Shown in pieces: positions 16,309 to 26,100 of a stretch of DNA of 64,000 bases. The notes beneath the pieces are model-generated. The model did not search any database. It saw nothing but the letters and a program-made list of their open reading frames with translations, and was not told the origin of the DNA. A program made the position numbers and the translations under genes. The number at the start of each line of letters is the position of its first letter. Positions within the stretch are counted from its first letter, which is position 1. Source of the DNA: Gammaproteobacteria bacterium (GTDB lineage Bacteria > Pseudomonadota > Gammaproteobacteria > Steroidobacterales > Steroidobacteraceae); NCBI GenBank assembly GCA_028293765.1, contig JAQGOG010000008.1:43293-107292 (forward strand). The letters run 5' to 3'.

Positions 16309-17681
16309 TGGCTTTCATTCCCCACACTCCGGCCGACGTCGAGGCGATGCTCGCGGCTATCGGAGTCGCGAGCATCGAAGAATTGTTCGATGAGATCCCC
16401 GCTACCCTGCGAGTGAAATCCCTGGCTGGGGTGCCTGATGAGCTGAATGAGATGGAGATCGGGCGTCTGATGACCGAGCGCGCCCGTACCGACGGCCACC
16501 CATCGTGCTTCATCGGAGCCGGTGCCTACGAGCACCACATTCCGGCGGCGGTCTGGGCAATCACGACGCGCGGCGAGTTTTACAGCGCGTACACACCCTA
16601 CCAGGCGGAAGCCAGTCAGGGCACGCTGCAGGTCATCTACGAATATCAGACGATGATTGCCAGTCTCACGGGCCTGCAGGTCTCGAATGCATCCGTGTAC
16701 GACGGGGCGTCCGCAGTGGCCGAAGCGAGTCTGATGGCCGTGCGGGCGAACCGGAAGTCCAAATCGCAGCGGATCCTCGTTCCGACGACGGTGCACCCTC
16801 ACTACCGGAAGGTCGCCGTCGCGACAGCAGGCAACCAGGGTCTGCGCTTCGAGGAGGTACCCTACAGCCCCGACGAAGGCGTCACCCCACTCGCCGCACT
16901 CTCCAAGTATGAGAACGAGGACGTCACCGCTCTCGTCATCCAACAGCCGAATTTCTTCGGCAGGCTCGAGGACGTGGACGCGCTGACGGACTGGGCTCAC
17001 GCCCGCGGCGTTCTGGTCATTGCGGTCGTCAACCCCACTTCGCTGGCTCTACTCAAGCCTCCGGGTCAATGGGGTGCCAAGGGCGCCGACATCGCGGTGG
17101 GAGAGGGTCAGCCGCTGGGCGTGCCGCTCTCTTCTGGCGGTCCGTACTTCGGCTTCATGACAACCCGTCTGGAGTATGTGCGCCAGATGCCGGGACGTAT
17201 CGTCGGGCGCACGGTCGACCTGAACGGCCGCGAAGGTTTCTCGCTGACGCTGCAGGCGCGCGAGCAACACATTCGTCGCGCCAAGGCGACTTCCAACATC
17301 TGCACGAACCAGGGGCTGCTGGTGACTGCGGCCACGATCTACATGTCGCTGATGGGTCCGCAGGGACTGGAGCGCACGGCGGCCGCATCACACGCGCGCA
17401 CACGCGAGCTGGTGACGGGAATCGCGCGGTTGAAAGGCGTGCGCCCGGCATTCCAGGGACCTTGCTTTCACGAGACCGTCATGCTGTTCGATCGGCCGGT
17501 CGCACCGGTTCTCAAGGCTCTGGCGAGCCGCGGGATATTGGGCGGTCTCGATCTTGCCGAACACTATCCCGAGCTGGGGCCGGCCCTGCTGGTCTGTGCC
17601 ACGGAGACGAAGACGCCTGCCGATATTGAGGCTTACACCACCGCGCTCGGCGAGGTCATGCAGTCGGTCCGGGCCGCGTAG
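16308..17681 (+). CDS. gcvPA: Glycine dehydrogenase (decarboxylating) subunit 1
   Basis: A 457-residue N-terminal half of P protein, which here is two polypeptides instead of the roughly 950-residue E. coli GcvP. It begins [19 protein letters not shown] and shows [31 protein letters not shown] and the SNICTNQGL motif of the family. It lacks the PLP lysine, which lies in subunit 2. Good ribosome site GGAGGG 6-7 bp before the ATG, inside the end of gcvH. The 85 bp to gcvPB carry three copies of a GCGTAG-centred motif. Confidence 0.95.
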   Translation: MAFIPHTPADVEAMLAAIGVASIEELFDEIPATLRVKSLAGVPDELNEMEIGRLMTERARTDGHPSCFIGAGAYEHHIPAAVWAITTRGEFYSAYTPYQAEASQGTLQVIYEYQTMIASLTGLQVSNASVYDGASAVAEASLMAVRANRKSKSQRILVPTTVHPHYRKVAVATAGNQGLRFEEVPYSPDEGVTPLAALSKYENEDVTALVIQQPNFFGRLEDVDALTDWAHARGVLVIAVVNPTSLALLKPPGQWGAKGADIAVGEGQPLGVPLSSGGPYFGFMTTRLEYVRQMPGRIVGRTVDLNGREGFSLTLQAREQHIRRAKATSNICTNQGLLVTAATIYMSLMGPQGLERTAAASHARTRELVTGIARLKGVRPAFQGPCFHETVMLFDRPVAPVLKALASRGILGGLDLAEHYPELGPALLVCATETKTPADIEAYTTALGEVMQSVRAA

Positions 17682-17766
17682 GCCCGCTTCGCGTAGGCCG
17701 GGCGCGTAGCCCGACTCGCCCTGTCCGATCCGCTCGCTGTCTTGCAGCACCGCATTCGAGGTTTCC

Positions 17767-19245
17767 ATGCGTACCCGTGAAAAAGTGATCTTCGAGCATT
17801 CGCACCCGGGTCGTGGCGCTGCGGACCAGTGGCCACACGACCCGGGCTCCGCGGCCATCGCCGACATCCCGCAGAAGCTGCGCCGCACGCAGCGGCCGTT
17901 GTTGCCTGAAGTGGGCGAGCTGGAGGCGGTCCGGCATTTCACGCGGCTGTCGCAACTCAACTTCTCGATCGATACGCACTTCTATCCGCTCGGATCGTGC
18001 ACGATGAAGTACAACCCGAAGGCGTGCAACCAGTACGCGATGTTGCCGGAGTTTCTCGCGCGGCATCCGCTTGGCCCCGAGTCCCACGGCCAGGGTTTCC
18101 TCGCCTGCATGCATGAGTTGCAGGAGATGCTGAAGGAAGTGACCGGCATGCAGGCCGTCGCATTGAGCCCGATGGCCGGTGCCCACGGCGAATTCGCCGG
18201 TGTGGCGATGATCCGCGCCTTTCACCGCTCTCGCGGCGATCTCGCCCGCAATGAAATAATCGTTCCAGAGGCCGCGCACGGCACTAACCCTGCTACCGCG
18301 ACCATGTGCGGCTGCGTCGTGCGGGAGATTCCGGTGGACGCCGCGGGTGACGTTGACCTCGCGGCGCTCGAGGCCGCGGTGGGTCCGAATACCGCCGGCA
18401 TCATGCTCACCAATCCGTCGACGCTCGGTGTCTTCGAGCGACGGATAGAACAGGTTGCTCGCATCGTCCACGCGGCGGGCGGCCTGCTCTATTACGACGG
18501 CGCGAACCTGAACGCCATCCTGGGCAAGGTGCGTCCCGGCGACATGGGCTTCGATGTCATACATATGAATCTGCACAAGACCTTCTCGACGCCGCACGGC
18601 GGCGGCGGCCCGGGTGCGGGTGCGGTGGGTGTGAGTGCGCGGCTGGAGCCGTTTCTGCCGATTCCCATCGTAGGCAGGGAAGGAGAGCGGTACCGTTGGC
18701 TCGCTGAAAGGGACCGCCCTCAGTCCATCGGGCGTCTCTCGGCTTTCATGGGCAATGCCGGGGTCCTGTTGCGGGCGTACATCTATATGCGCATGCTGGG
18801 ACGTGAGGGGATGAGCCGGGTTGGCGAGTACGCCACGCTCAATGCAAACTATCTCCTGGCGCTGCTCAAGGAGCGCGGGTTCGACGCGGCATACCCGTCC
18901 CGGCGGGCCAGCCATGAGTTCATCATCACCCTCAAAAAGCAGGCGCGTGATCTCGAGGTGACCGCCATGGACTTCGCCAAGCGGCTGCTGGACTATGGTT
19001 TTCATGCCCCGACGACTTATTTCCCCCTGCTGGTGCCGGAATGTCTCCTCATAGAGCCGACGGAGACGGAGGGGAAGGACACGCTGGACGCCTTCGTCGC
19101 GGCCATGTCACAGATCCAGACGGAAGCCGAACAAGAACCCGAGCGCGTGACGAGCGCACCGCATACCATGCCGGTGCGTCGCCTGGACGACGTTCGGGCG
19201 GCCAAGCAACTGGATCTCACCTGGAAGCCGACAGCGCAGTCATAG
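17767..19245 (+). CDS. gcvPB: Glycine dehydrogenase (decarboxylating) subunit 2
   Basis: A 492-residue C-terminal half of P protein, carrying the PLP site in [18 protein letters not shown] (the Lys forms the Schiff base). [23 protein letters not shown] and [10 protein letters not shown] are family blocks. With GcvPA it forms the alpha2beta2 decarboxylase that transfers aminomethyl to lipoyl-H. GAGG 5 bp before ATG 17767 supports the start. After the enzyme domain the last 20 or so residues are variable. Confidence 0.96.
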   Translation: MRTREKVIFEHSHPGRGAADQWPHDPGSAAIADIPQKLRRTQRPLLPEVGELEAVRHFTRLSQLNFSIDTHFYPLGSCTMKYNPKACNQYAMLPEFLARHPLGPESHGQGFLACMHELQEMLKEVTGMQAVALSPMAGAHGEFAGVAMIRAFHRSRGDLARNEIIVPEAAHGTNPATATMCGCVVREIPVDAAGDVDLAALEAAVGPNTAGIMLTNPSTLGVFERRIEQVARIVHAAGGLLYYDGANLNAILGKVRPGDMGFDVIHMNLHKTFSTPHGGGGPGAGAVGVSARLEPFLPIPIVGREGERYRWLAERDRPQSIGRLSAFMGNAGVLLRAYIYMRMLGREGMSRVGEYATLNANYLLALLKERGFDAAYPSRRASHEFIITLKKQARDLEVTAMDFAKRLLDYGFHAPTTYFPLLVPECLLIEPTETEGKDTLDAFVAAMSQIQTEAEQEPERVTSAPHTMPVRRLDDVRAAKQLDLTWKPTAQS

Positions 19246-19274
19246 GTCGTTATAAGCCGCGAGGCGCCGCCCGT

Positions 19275-19607
19275 GTGGTGCGGGCCCTTGGCTCCAGCTT
19301 TAAAGGTCTCGCCGGCGCATTCCGTGAAGAAGCGGCGTTCAGGCAGGAACTCGCCTGTGCGCTGCTCGTCATACCACTGGGTTTGTGGCTCGGCCATAGT
19401 GGGGTCGAACGCGCCCTGCTCGTGGGGCCCGTGCTGCTCATTCTCATAGTGGAGCTCCTCAACAGCGCGATCGAGGCGACCGTGGACCGCATCGGTTTCG
19501 AACGGCACGCGCTGGCGGGGCTCGCCAAGGACATCGGTTCGGCCGCCGTGTTCATGTCTTTCATACTGCTAGGCGCCGTCTGGCTGCTCGTTCTGCTCGG
19601 CCGATAG
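19275..19607 (+). CDS. dgkA: Diacylglycerol kinase
   Basis: A small integral-membrane kinase phosphorylating diacylglycerol for phospholipid recycling. FKGLAGAFREEAAFRQEL, three hydrophobic helices (roughly LACALLVIPLGLWL, LLVGPVLLILIVELL and SAAVFMSFILLGAVWLLVL) and the active-site motif ELLNSAIEATVDRI with the catalytic Glu pair are present. No ATG fits. GTG 19275, with GAGG 10 bp upstream, gives 110 residues against 122 in E. coli. An upstream frame overlapping gcvPB cannot be excluded, so the start is uncertain. Confidence 0.88.
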   Translation: MVRALGSSFKGLAGAFREEAAFRQELACALLVIPLGLWLGHSGVERALLVGPVLLILIVELLNSAIEATVDRIGFERHALAGLAKDIGSAAVFMSFILLGAVWLLVLLGR

Positions 19608-19627
19608 CTGCTAAAAAGAGGATTTTG

Positions 19628-22579
19628 ATGCGACCTGCAAGACTGCCCTGGTTGTGTCTGCTTGCTTGTGTTGCGTCCGTGAGTGCGGGTCGCGGCCATC
19701 CGGCCGCCTCGACGACGGCTGTGCAGCAGCCCCCACCGGCCCAACAGGGCCCGTCGCAACCGCTGCCCGCGCCGCCGCCACCGGTGCCCGTGCCCGGCGG
19801 CAACCAGCAGGCCGCGCAGGTGGCGCAGCAGGCCGCCGCGGTCGAAGGCAACCCGGACTGGGCCGTTACCCTCGAGCGGATCGCCAGCAGTGTTGTGTCG
19901 ATCGACGTCGATGAGACCCGGGCGTTCGATACCGAGTGGAACGCAACAGCGCAGGCGACGGGCTTCGTGGTGGACGCCGAGCGTGGGCTGATATTGACTA
20001 ACCGCCACGTCGTCACTCCCGGACCGGTCACCGCCGAGGCCACGTTCCTCAATCGCGAGGAAGTGCAGCTGTACCCGGTCTACCGCGATCCCGTGCACGA
20101 CTTCGGTTTATACCGGTACGACCCGAGCAAGCTGCACTTCATCAAACCGAAGGCTTTGCCCCTTTACCCGGAGGGCGCGCAGGTCGGCAGGGAGATCCGG
20201 GTCGTCGGCAACAATGCGGGCGAGCAACTCTCCATTCTCGCCGGAACCCTGGCGCGCCTGGATCGCGACGCGCCGGAGTACGGGATCGGGAAGTACAACG
20301 ACTTCAATACGTTCTACCTGCAGGCCGCCTCCGGGACCTCCGGCGGATCCTCGGGCTCACCGGTCATCGACATCCGCGGCCGTGTCGTCGCACTCAATGC
20401 GGGCGGCGCCAACGGCTCTGCGTCCAGTTTCTATCTGCCGCTGGCCCGCGTCCGGCGCGCTCTCGAGCTCATTCAGCAGGGCAAGCCGGTTTTGCGCGGC
20501 ACGCTGTATACGGTTTTCAACTACACGCCGTTCGATGAGCTCAAGCGCCTGGGACTGACCAGCGTCACGGAAACGTCGGTGCGCAAGGCCTTTCCGCAGT
20601 ACACGGGCATGCTGGTGGTCACGGGAGTGTTGCCCGGTTCGCCGAGCGAGAACGTGCTGCAGCCGGGCGATGTCCTCGTCCGCGTCAACGGAAAATACGT
20701 GACGCAGTTCGAGCCGCTCTCGGAAGTGATCGACGATTCGGTCGGACAGCAGGTGACGGTCGACCTCGAGCGCGGCGGCAAGCCGGTCTCCGCGAAGCTG
20801 CCGGTCGGCGATCTGCACGCCATCACCCCGAGCTCGTATGCCGAGTTCGGCGATACCGTCGTCCACACGTTGTCGTATCAGCAGGCACGCCATTTCAACG
20901 TGCCGACGCGCGGCGTGTATGTGGCCAATCCCGGCTACGTGTTCGGGTCGGCCGGCATTCCCCGTGGCGCTGTGGTCACGATGATGGATTCCAAAAAGGT
21001 CGACACCCTCAGTGACTTCGAGGCGGGAATCGCACAGCTCGGTGACGGCGATCACGCTACTGTCCGCTACATCACGATCGACGATCCGAACGGCAGCCAG
21101 TTGCGCTCCATTCGCATGGACCGCCTGTGGTTCCCCGGACGTCATTGCGAGCGCGACGACAACCAGGGGCTGTGGCCGTGCAAGGATCTGCCCGCGGGAC
21201 CTGCTTCCAAGCCACGTACGGTCAGCTCTACCCAGTTCCCGAAGTTCAAGGACCCGCGCCTCACGGCTCTCGCTCCGTCGCTCGCTACGGTGACGTTCGA
21301 TATGCCGTACTCGGTGTCTGGTATCACCGAGCGCAATTATCACGGCACCGGCCTCGTGGTGGACGCGGAGCGCGGTCTCGTTGTCGTTGATCGCAACACC
21401 GTACCCGTCTCGGTTGGAAACGTCACCGTGACGTTCGCTGGCACCGTGGAAGTGCCTGGCCGCGTGGTCTACATTCATCCGGTTCACAATCTGGCGGTCG
21501 TGGCCTACGACCCTAAATTGCTCGGCACGACGCCCGTGAAAGCCGCGAAGCTGACGCCGCGCGAGCTGATCGCCGGTGAATCGGTCTGGGTCGTGGGACT
21601 GGGCAGCGACAGCCAGATGCACTCGCGTAATACCCAGATCGCGGGCATCGATCCTCTCGAGCTCCCCTTGTCCCGCACGATGCGTTTCCGTGACAGCAAC
21701 ATCGAGGTCGCGCAGCTCGTCAATCCCCCGCTCGAGTTCGACGGAGTGCTGGCGGATAAGTCGGGCAACGTCCTGGGCCTCTGGTCGAGCTTCGCTTACG
21801 AGAGTGGCAGGGAGGTCGCGCAGGACAATCGCGGTGTGCCGATCGATCTGGTGGCCACCATGATCGACCATGTGCGTACGGATCGTCCGCTGCATTCGCT
21901 GGAGACCGAGCTAGCCGTGCAGCCGCTCTCGAGTGCGCGGGAAATCGGCCTCTCCGAGGAGTGGGCCGGGAAACTCTCCCAACAGAATCCGACGCGCCGG
22001 CAGGCACTGACCGTCGTCCGTCTCGTAGGCGGTTCGCCGGCTGCGAAGATCCTTCAGCAGGGGGATCTGGTGTTGGCCATCGACGGGAAGGTCGTCACGC
22101 GGTTCAAAGAAGTTGAGAGCGCCGCGGCCGACAAGTCGGAAGTGCAGGTCACGGTCTGGCGCGGGAAGAGTGAGCAGACGCTCCAGGTGCCCACCGTCGA
22201 GCTGCCGGGGGCGGATATCGAACGCCTCGTCGAGTGGGGTGGCGCCACATTGCAGGCGCCACACCGGGCCATGAGCGCGCAGCGTGGAATTCCGCCTGTC
22301 GGGGTGTATGTCGGATACTTCGCATATGGATCGCCCGCGACCCGCTATGGCCTTTATCCGGGCCGCCGCATCGTCGAGGTCGATGGTGTGCCGACGCCGG
22401 ACCTCGATGCGTTCCTTGGCGTTGTGACCGGGCGGCCGGACCGGGCATCGGTGCGGCTGAAGACGATCACCTGGAACAACGCTCCCGAGGTCATCACGCT
22501 GAAGCTCGATAAGCATTACTGGCCGGCCTATGAGTTGACTCATACGTCGACCGGGTGGGAGCGTCGCGCGTTGGAGTGA
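19628..22579 (+). CDS. Large secreted HtrA-like double protease with PDZ domains (Nma111-like)
   Basis: A 983-residue protein with a signal peptide (1-20) and a Pro/Gln/Ala-rich linker (about 30-75). A trypsin-like protease domain follows with triad H127 (LTNRHVV), D158 (DPVHDFGLY) and S242 (GGSSGSPV), then a PDZ-like region with GVLPGSPSENVLQPGD. A second protease-like domain (about 555-730) has lost its triad: DRNTVPV for NRHVV, HNLAVVAYDP for HDFG, and no GxSG. A last PDZ pair includes GSPAAKILQQGDLV. This order, length and motif wording match the yeast nuclear HtrA protease Nma111 and its relatives, apart from the export signal. AGAGGA 5 bp before ATG 19628 supports the start. Confidence 0.85.
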   Translation: MRPARLPWLCLLACVASVSAGRGHPAASTTAVQQPPPAQQGPSQPLPAPPPPVPVPGGNQQAAQVAQQAAAVEGNPDWAVTLERIASSVVSIDVDETRAFDTEWNATAQATGFVVDAERGLILTNRHVVTPGPVTAEATFLNREEVQLYPVYRDPVHDFGLYRYDPSKLHFIKPKALPLYPEGAQVGREIRVVGNNAGEQLSILAGTLARLDRDAPEYGIGKYNDFNTFYLQAASGTSGGSSGSPVIDIRGRVVALNAGGANGSASSFYLPLARVRRALELIQQGKPVLRGTLYTVFNYTPFDELKRLGLTSVTETSVRKAFPQYTGMLVVTGVLPGSPSENVLQPGDVLVRVNGKYVTQFEPLSEVIDDSVGQQVTVDLERGGKPVSAKLPVGDLHAITPSSYAEFGDTVVHTLSYQQARHFNVPTRGVYVANPGYVFGSAGIPRGAVVTMMDSKKVDTLSDFEAGIAQLGDGDHATVRYITIDDPNGSQLRSIRMDRLWFPGRHCERDDNQGLWPCKDLPAGPASKPRTVSSTQFPKFKDPRLTALAPSLATVTFDMPYSVSGITERNYHGTGLVVDAERGLVVVDRNTVPVSVGNVTVTFAGTVEVPGRVVYIHPVHNLAVVAYDPKLLGTTPVKAAKLTPRELIAGESVWVVGLGSDSQMHSRNTQIAGIDPLELPLSRTMRFRDSNIEVAQLVNPPLEFDGVLADKSGNVLGLWSSFAYESGREVAQDNRGVPIDLVATMIDHVRTDRPLHSLETELAVQPLSSAREIGLSEEWAGKLSQQNPTRRQALTVVRLVGGSPAAKILQQGDLVLAIDGKVVTRFKEVESAAADKSEVQVTVWRGKSEQTLQVPTVELPGADIERLVEWGGATLQAPHRAMSAQRGIPPVGVYVGYFAYGSPATRYGLYPGRRIVEVDGVPTPDLDAFLGVVTGRPDRASVRLKTITWNNAPEVITLKLDKHYWPAYELTHTSTGWERRALE

Positions 22580-22601
22580 TCCGCGCCGGGAGCCTGTCCG
22601 T

Positions 22602-23567
22602 ATGGAACAGCCAGCGCAGCAGGACCTGTTCGGCGCTCCGCCTGCGGGGGTGGAGATTGTCAGGGCGGCGGTGCCTGCCAAGCAGGTCCGGCAGGTCGCG
22701 CAGCGTCTGCCGAAGAACCTGTACATGGGTACCTCGAGCTGGTCGTTTCCGGGGTGGGTCGGCATCGTGTATGGGCAGCTTTACGGCGTATCCACACTTG
22801 CCCGGCACGGTCTTGCGGCCTACGCGCAGCATCCGCTACTCAACGCGGTGAATCTCGACAGCACGTTCTACAGAACGCCCACGGCTGAACAGCTCGCTCG
22901 TTACGCCGGAGACGTCCCCGAAAACTTTCGCTTCATGGTGAAGGCCTACTCGGGCCTGACGGCGGTTCCGGATAGCGCACTGGCTGTCCGCCGGCGCGTT
23001 GAGCCCGTGTTCCTGGATGCCTCTTTCGCGACGCGCGCGGTCGTGAAGCCGCTGGTCGAGGGGCTTGGCTCGAAATTAGGCGTCATCCTTTTTCAGTTCT
23101 CGCCGCTTGGCGTCCAGTACACGCGCAGGCCGAGCGCGTTCGTCGAGCAGCTCGGCGAGTTTCTGCGTGCGCTACCGTCGGGGCCGGCCTATGCGGTCGA
23201 ATTGCGCGATGCGCAGATTCTGGGATCCGAATACGAGGCCGCGCTGCGCTCGGCCGGTGCGGTGCACTGTTCGGCGGTTCACTCCCGGATGCCGCAGGTC
23301 GACCGCCAGGTGACCCAGGCCGGGCCGGGACCGCTGGTCATCCGCTGGATGCTGCATCCCGGCGAGGATTACGAAAGCGCGGCTGCGCGTTACGCCCCTT
23401 TTGACCGTCTCCAGGAGCCCGACAAGCTCAACCGGGACCGTATCGCAGCCATGATCGGGACCGGATTGTCGTCCGGACGCGACATTCATGTGGTCGCGGC
23501 CAATAATGCCGAAGGCTCGGCTCCACTGACGCTGTATGAGCTGGCAGAGACAATCGTGACGAATTAG
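22602..23567 (+). CDS. DUF72 (YecE-like) family protein
   Basis: A 321-residue TIM-barrel protein of the DUF72 family. Conserved parts are LYMGTSSWSFPGWVGIVYG, NLDSTFYRTPTAEQLARYA, FRFMVKAYSGLT, GVILFQFSP, YAVELRDA and the C-terminal NNAEGSAPLTLYELAE. The active-site-like acidic and aromatic residues suggest an enzyme, but no reaction is established for the family. It begins 22 bp after the protease gene and probably shares its transcript. Confidence 0.85.
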   Translation: MEQPAQQDLFGAPPAGVEIVRAAVPAKQVRQVAQRLPKNLYMGTSSWSFPGWVGIVYGQLYGVSTLARHGLAAYAQHPLLNAVNLDSTFYRTPTAEQLARYAGDVPENFRFMVKAYSGLTAVPDSALAVRRRVEPVFLDASFATRAVVKPLVEGLGSKLGVILFQFSPLGVQYTRRPSAFVEQLGEFLRALPSGPAYAVELRDAQILGSEYEAALRSAGAVHCSAVHSRMPQVDRQVTQAGPGPLVIRWMLHPGEDYESAAARYAPFDRLQEPDKLNRDRIAAMIGTGLSSGRDIHVVAANNAEGSAPLTLYELAETIVTN

Positions 23568-23625
23568 ATGCTTTGCTACAACGTGGCGGTCGCAGCCGCC
23601 GCAGCTTGCTAGAATTCGGCTCATT

Positions 23626-24642
23626 ATGGTCCGCGTCGTCAGAGCAACCCAAGTCGAGATCGAAACCGCCGTGCAGGCCCTGCGCGACGGCGAGCTCGTG
23701 GCTTTCCCCACCGAGACGGTTTACGGGCTCGGTGCGAACGCGCAGAACCCCGCTGCCGTGCGGAAGATCTTCGAGGCTAAGGGCCGGCCGACGACACACC
23801 CGGTGATCGTCCATCTGGACAGCCCGCGCTTCCTGCATCGATGGGTGAGAGAGGTTCCCGAGACGGCAACGCGCCTCGCGGAGCGCTTCTGGCCCGGTCC
23901 TTTGACTATGGTGATGCCGAGAGCCGCGAACGTGCACGACATCGTGACCGGTGGCCAGGACACAGTGGCGATACGCGTGCCGTCACATCCCATGGCCCAG
24001 CAGCTGCTCACCGCTTTTGGGGGCGGCATCGCCGCGCCTTCCGCGAATCGTTACGGGAAGCTGTCACCCACTCGCGCCGAGCATGTGCGCGAGGAACTCG
24101 GCGACGCCGTGAAGGTCATTCTCGACGGCGGCGAGTGCCAGATAGGTCTCGAGTCGACAATCGTCTCATTCGAGGGCCAGAACGTTCGTCTGCTGCGGCC
24201 GGGTGGCGTTACCGCTGCGCAGATTCGGCAGGTGGTTGGCGAGTTGTTGGTTGGCGCGAATCTCGAGTCGCCCCGTGTTCCGGGCGGCACGCCGTCGCAC
24301 TACGCACCGACGACTCCGATGGCGATCGTTCCGGCCGGCGAGATCGATGCACACGCGGCTGCGCTCTCGGAAGGCGGACGTCGAGTCGCCGTACTGGCGC
24401 AGCGATTGCCGCTGAAGGCCCATAAATACGTTACATGGATCAATGCGGGACGTCGGCCCGAGCAATACGGTCATGATCTGTACGCAAATCTGCGGACGCT
24501 CGACAAGGCCGGTTGCCAGCAGATCCTCGTGCAGGACGTACCGGAAGGCGAGCCGTGGGACGCCATTCGCGACCGGATGCTGCGCGCGGCAAGCAGCATC
24601 AGCGAGAGCGACGACAGCGGCGCCATGGCGGTCCTTCCGTAG
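23626..24642 (+). CDS. L-threonylcarbamoyladenylate synthase (Sua5 type)
   Basis: A 338-residue two-domain enzyme that makes threonylcarbamoyl-AMP for the t6A modification at position 37 of ANN-decoding tRNAs. The YrdC/TsaC domain (1-205) has GLGANAQNPAAVRKIFEAKGRP, WPGPLTMVM, RVPSHPMAQQLL and APSANRYGKLSPT. After a linker the Sua5 C-terminal domain (about 225-338) follows with GGTPSHYAPTTPM and GHDLYANLRTLDKAG. The long Sua5 form is distinct from the 190-residue TsaC of E. coli. It ends before a terminator-like hairpin. Confidence 0.94.
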   Translation: MVRVVRATQVEIETAVQALRDGELVAFPTETVYGLGANAQNPAAVRKIFEAKGRPTTHPVIVHLDSPRFLHRWVREVPETATRLAERFWPGPLTMVMPRAANVHDIVTGGQDTVAIRVPSHPMAQQLLTAFGGGIAAPSANRYGKLSPTRAEHVREELGDAVKVILDGGECQIGLESTIVSFEGQNVRLLRPGGVTAAQIRQVVGELLVGANLESPRVPGGTPSHYAPTTPMAIVPAGEIDAHAAALSEGGRRVAVLAQRLPLKAHKYVTWINAGRRPEQYGHDLYANLRTLDKAGCQQILVQDVPEGEPWDAIRDRMLRAASSISESDDSGAMAVLP

Positions 24643-24716
24643 CGGCCACATCGACGCGGTATCTAGCGTCAACCAAAAGTCATAACATCGGCGGCTGCCA
24701 GCTTTACAGGCTGCTC

Positions 24717-24756
24717 CAGGGTCAGGCCCGCTTCGGTCCTGACCCGCTGCTTTTTT
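24717..24756 (+). terminator. Bulged hairpin with T-run between sua5 and the decarboxylase
   Basis: GGGTCAGG (24719-24726) pairs with CCTGACCC (24738-24745). A flanking CAG and CTG can extend the stem with a two-base bulge, and six T follow at 24751-24756. It lies 25 bp before the ATG of the PLP decarboxylase, so it may end the sua5 transcript or attenuate the next gene. Confidence 0.55.
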
Positions 24757-24780
24757 GGGGACTCACCTACTCTCACGCAC

Positions 24781-25971
24781 ATGACGAAAAGCCCGGTTCG
24801 ACGCACACGATTCATCGACCCTTTCCAGCCCGCCGAAATCCGTCGGCTCGTAAAGGAGTTTGGTTCGCCTCTGCTCATCCTCGACTGCGAGCGCGTGCGC
24901 GTGCAGTTCCGAAAGCTCCGCAAGGCGTTGCCCGGGGTCGATCTGCATTACGCGTTGAAGCCTATGCCGCACCCTTCGGTCGTGCACACGGTCATCGCGG
25001 AGGGTGGCTTTCTCGACCTTGCCACGACGGGCGAAGTGCAGCTCGTGGAACGGCTGGGCGTTGCTCCAGAGCGTTGCATCCACACCCATCCGATCAAGCG
25101 TGAGCAGGACATCCTCAACGCAATGAAGTTTGGCGTGCGCACCTTCGTTGCCGACAACCCGGACGAGGTGCGGAAATTCGCGCGCCACGGCGCCAGTGCC
25201 GAGCTTCTGCTGCGTGTGTCATTTCGCTCTCCGGGAGCGGTGTGCGATCTATCCCGCAAATTCGGGTGCGATCCCGAGGATCTGCTCGCGCTCGCGCGCC
25301 TCGCAGCGGATCTTGGTATCGGAGTGCGTGGCTTGTCGTTCCACGTCGGCTCGCAGGCGATGGACTCCGCCAAACACGTCGAAGCCCTGCACGCCTGCGC
25401 GAAACTCATGGCCGCGGCTCGGAGGGAAAAACTCGGCGCATTCGATACTCTCGACATCGGTGGCGGCTTTCCCATCGACTATGCGCAACCCGTGCAGGAC
25501 ATCAGCCGTTTCTGTGCACCGCTGCGTACGGCACTCGCCAAGCTTCCGCAACGTGTGCGCGTCATTGCCGAGCCGGGCCGCTATATCGTCGGGCCGTCAG
25601 CAATCGGGGTGGCCTCCGTCATGGGACGCGCGCGGCGCGAGGGGCACTGGTGGTATTACCTTGATGACGGTCTGTACGGCTCGTACAGCGGCCAGCTTTA
25701 CGATCACGCGCGCTATCCCGTCGAGCCGCTGCGCGATAGCGCTGAGCGGCTGCCGTCGGTGTTGGCCGGGCCCACCTGCGACAGCATCGATGTGATCGCT
25801 GAGAATCTCATGCTGCCGGAGCTCAAGGCGGGGGATCTCATCGTCGGGCGCGCGATGGGGGCTTACACGTGGGCGAGCGCTTCCGAATTCAACTTCTTCC
25901 CGAAGGCCACCGTGGTGGCGGTCAATGGGAAGCCAGGCGATACGGGCAGCGTGACGGCGTTCCCATTGTGA
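24781..25971 (+). CDS. Type III PLP decarboxylase (ornithine/diaminopimelate decarboxylase family)
   Basis: A 396-residue fold-III PLP enzyme: alanine-racemase-like barrel (about 25-265) and C-terminal beta domain. The PLP lysine is K60 in LHYALKPMPHP. SFHVGSQ, LDIGGGFP and the phosphate-binding EPGRYIV follow, and the substrate-side CDSIDV lies near the C-terminus. The short length and the absence of the DapDC-specific extension favour ornithine (or dual ornithine/lysine) decarboxylase, the entry to putrescine synthesis. The substrate is inferred, not read from the sequence. It follows a terminator-like hairpin. Confidence 0.87.
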   Translation: MTKSPVRRTRFIDPFQPAEIRRLVKEFGSPLLILDCERVRVQFRKLRKALPGVDLHYALKPMPHPSVVHTVIAEGGFLDLATTGEVQLVERLGVAPERCIHTHPIKREQDILNAMKFGVRTFVADNPDEVRKFARHGASAELLLRVSFRSPGAVCDLSRKFGCDPEDLLALARLAADLGIGVRGLSFHVGSQAMDSAKHVEALHACAKLMAAARREKLGAFDTLDIGGGFPIDYAQPVQDISRFCAPLRTALAKLPQRVRVIAEPGRYIVGPSAIGVASVMGRARREGHWWYYLDDGLYGSYSGQLYDHARYPVEPLRDSAERLPSVLAGPTCDSIDVIAENLMLPELKAGDLIVGRAMGAYTWASASEFNFFPKATVVAVNGKPGDTGSVTAFPL

Positions 25972-26100
25972 CCGTGGTCTGAGGCGTCCGAGCCGCCCGA
26001 GTCGCTCAAGAGAGAAGGGCTTCACGGGACCGGGCTCTTGCGGAAGCCAGAATGGCGTGAGAGAGCTTGTCTGCCGACGGCCGGTCTGGAAGCATTAGCA

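Noticed and set aside
17656..19005. Long minus-strand frame across gcvPB
   Set aside because: Antisense shadow of the glycine dehydrogenase subunit 2 gene with no family features.
20357..21895. Long minus-strand frame over the Nma111-like gene
   Set aside because: It is antisense to a gene whose signal peptide, catalytic triad and ribosome site are clear.
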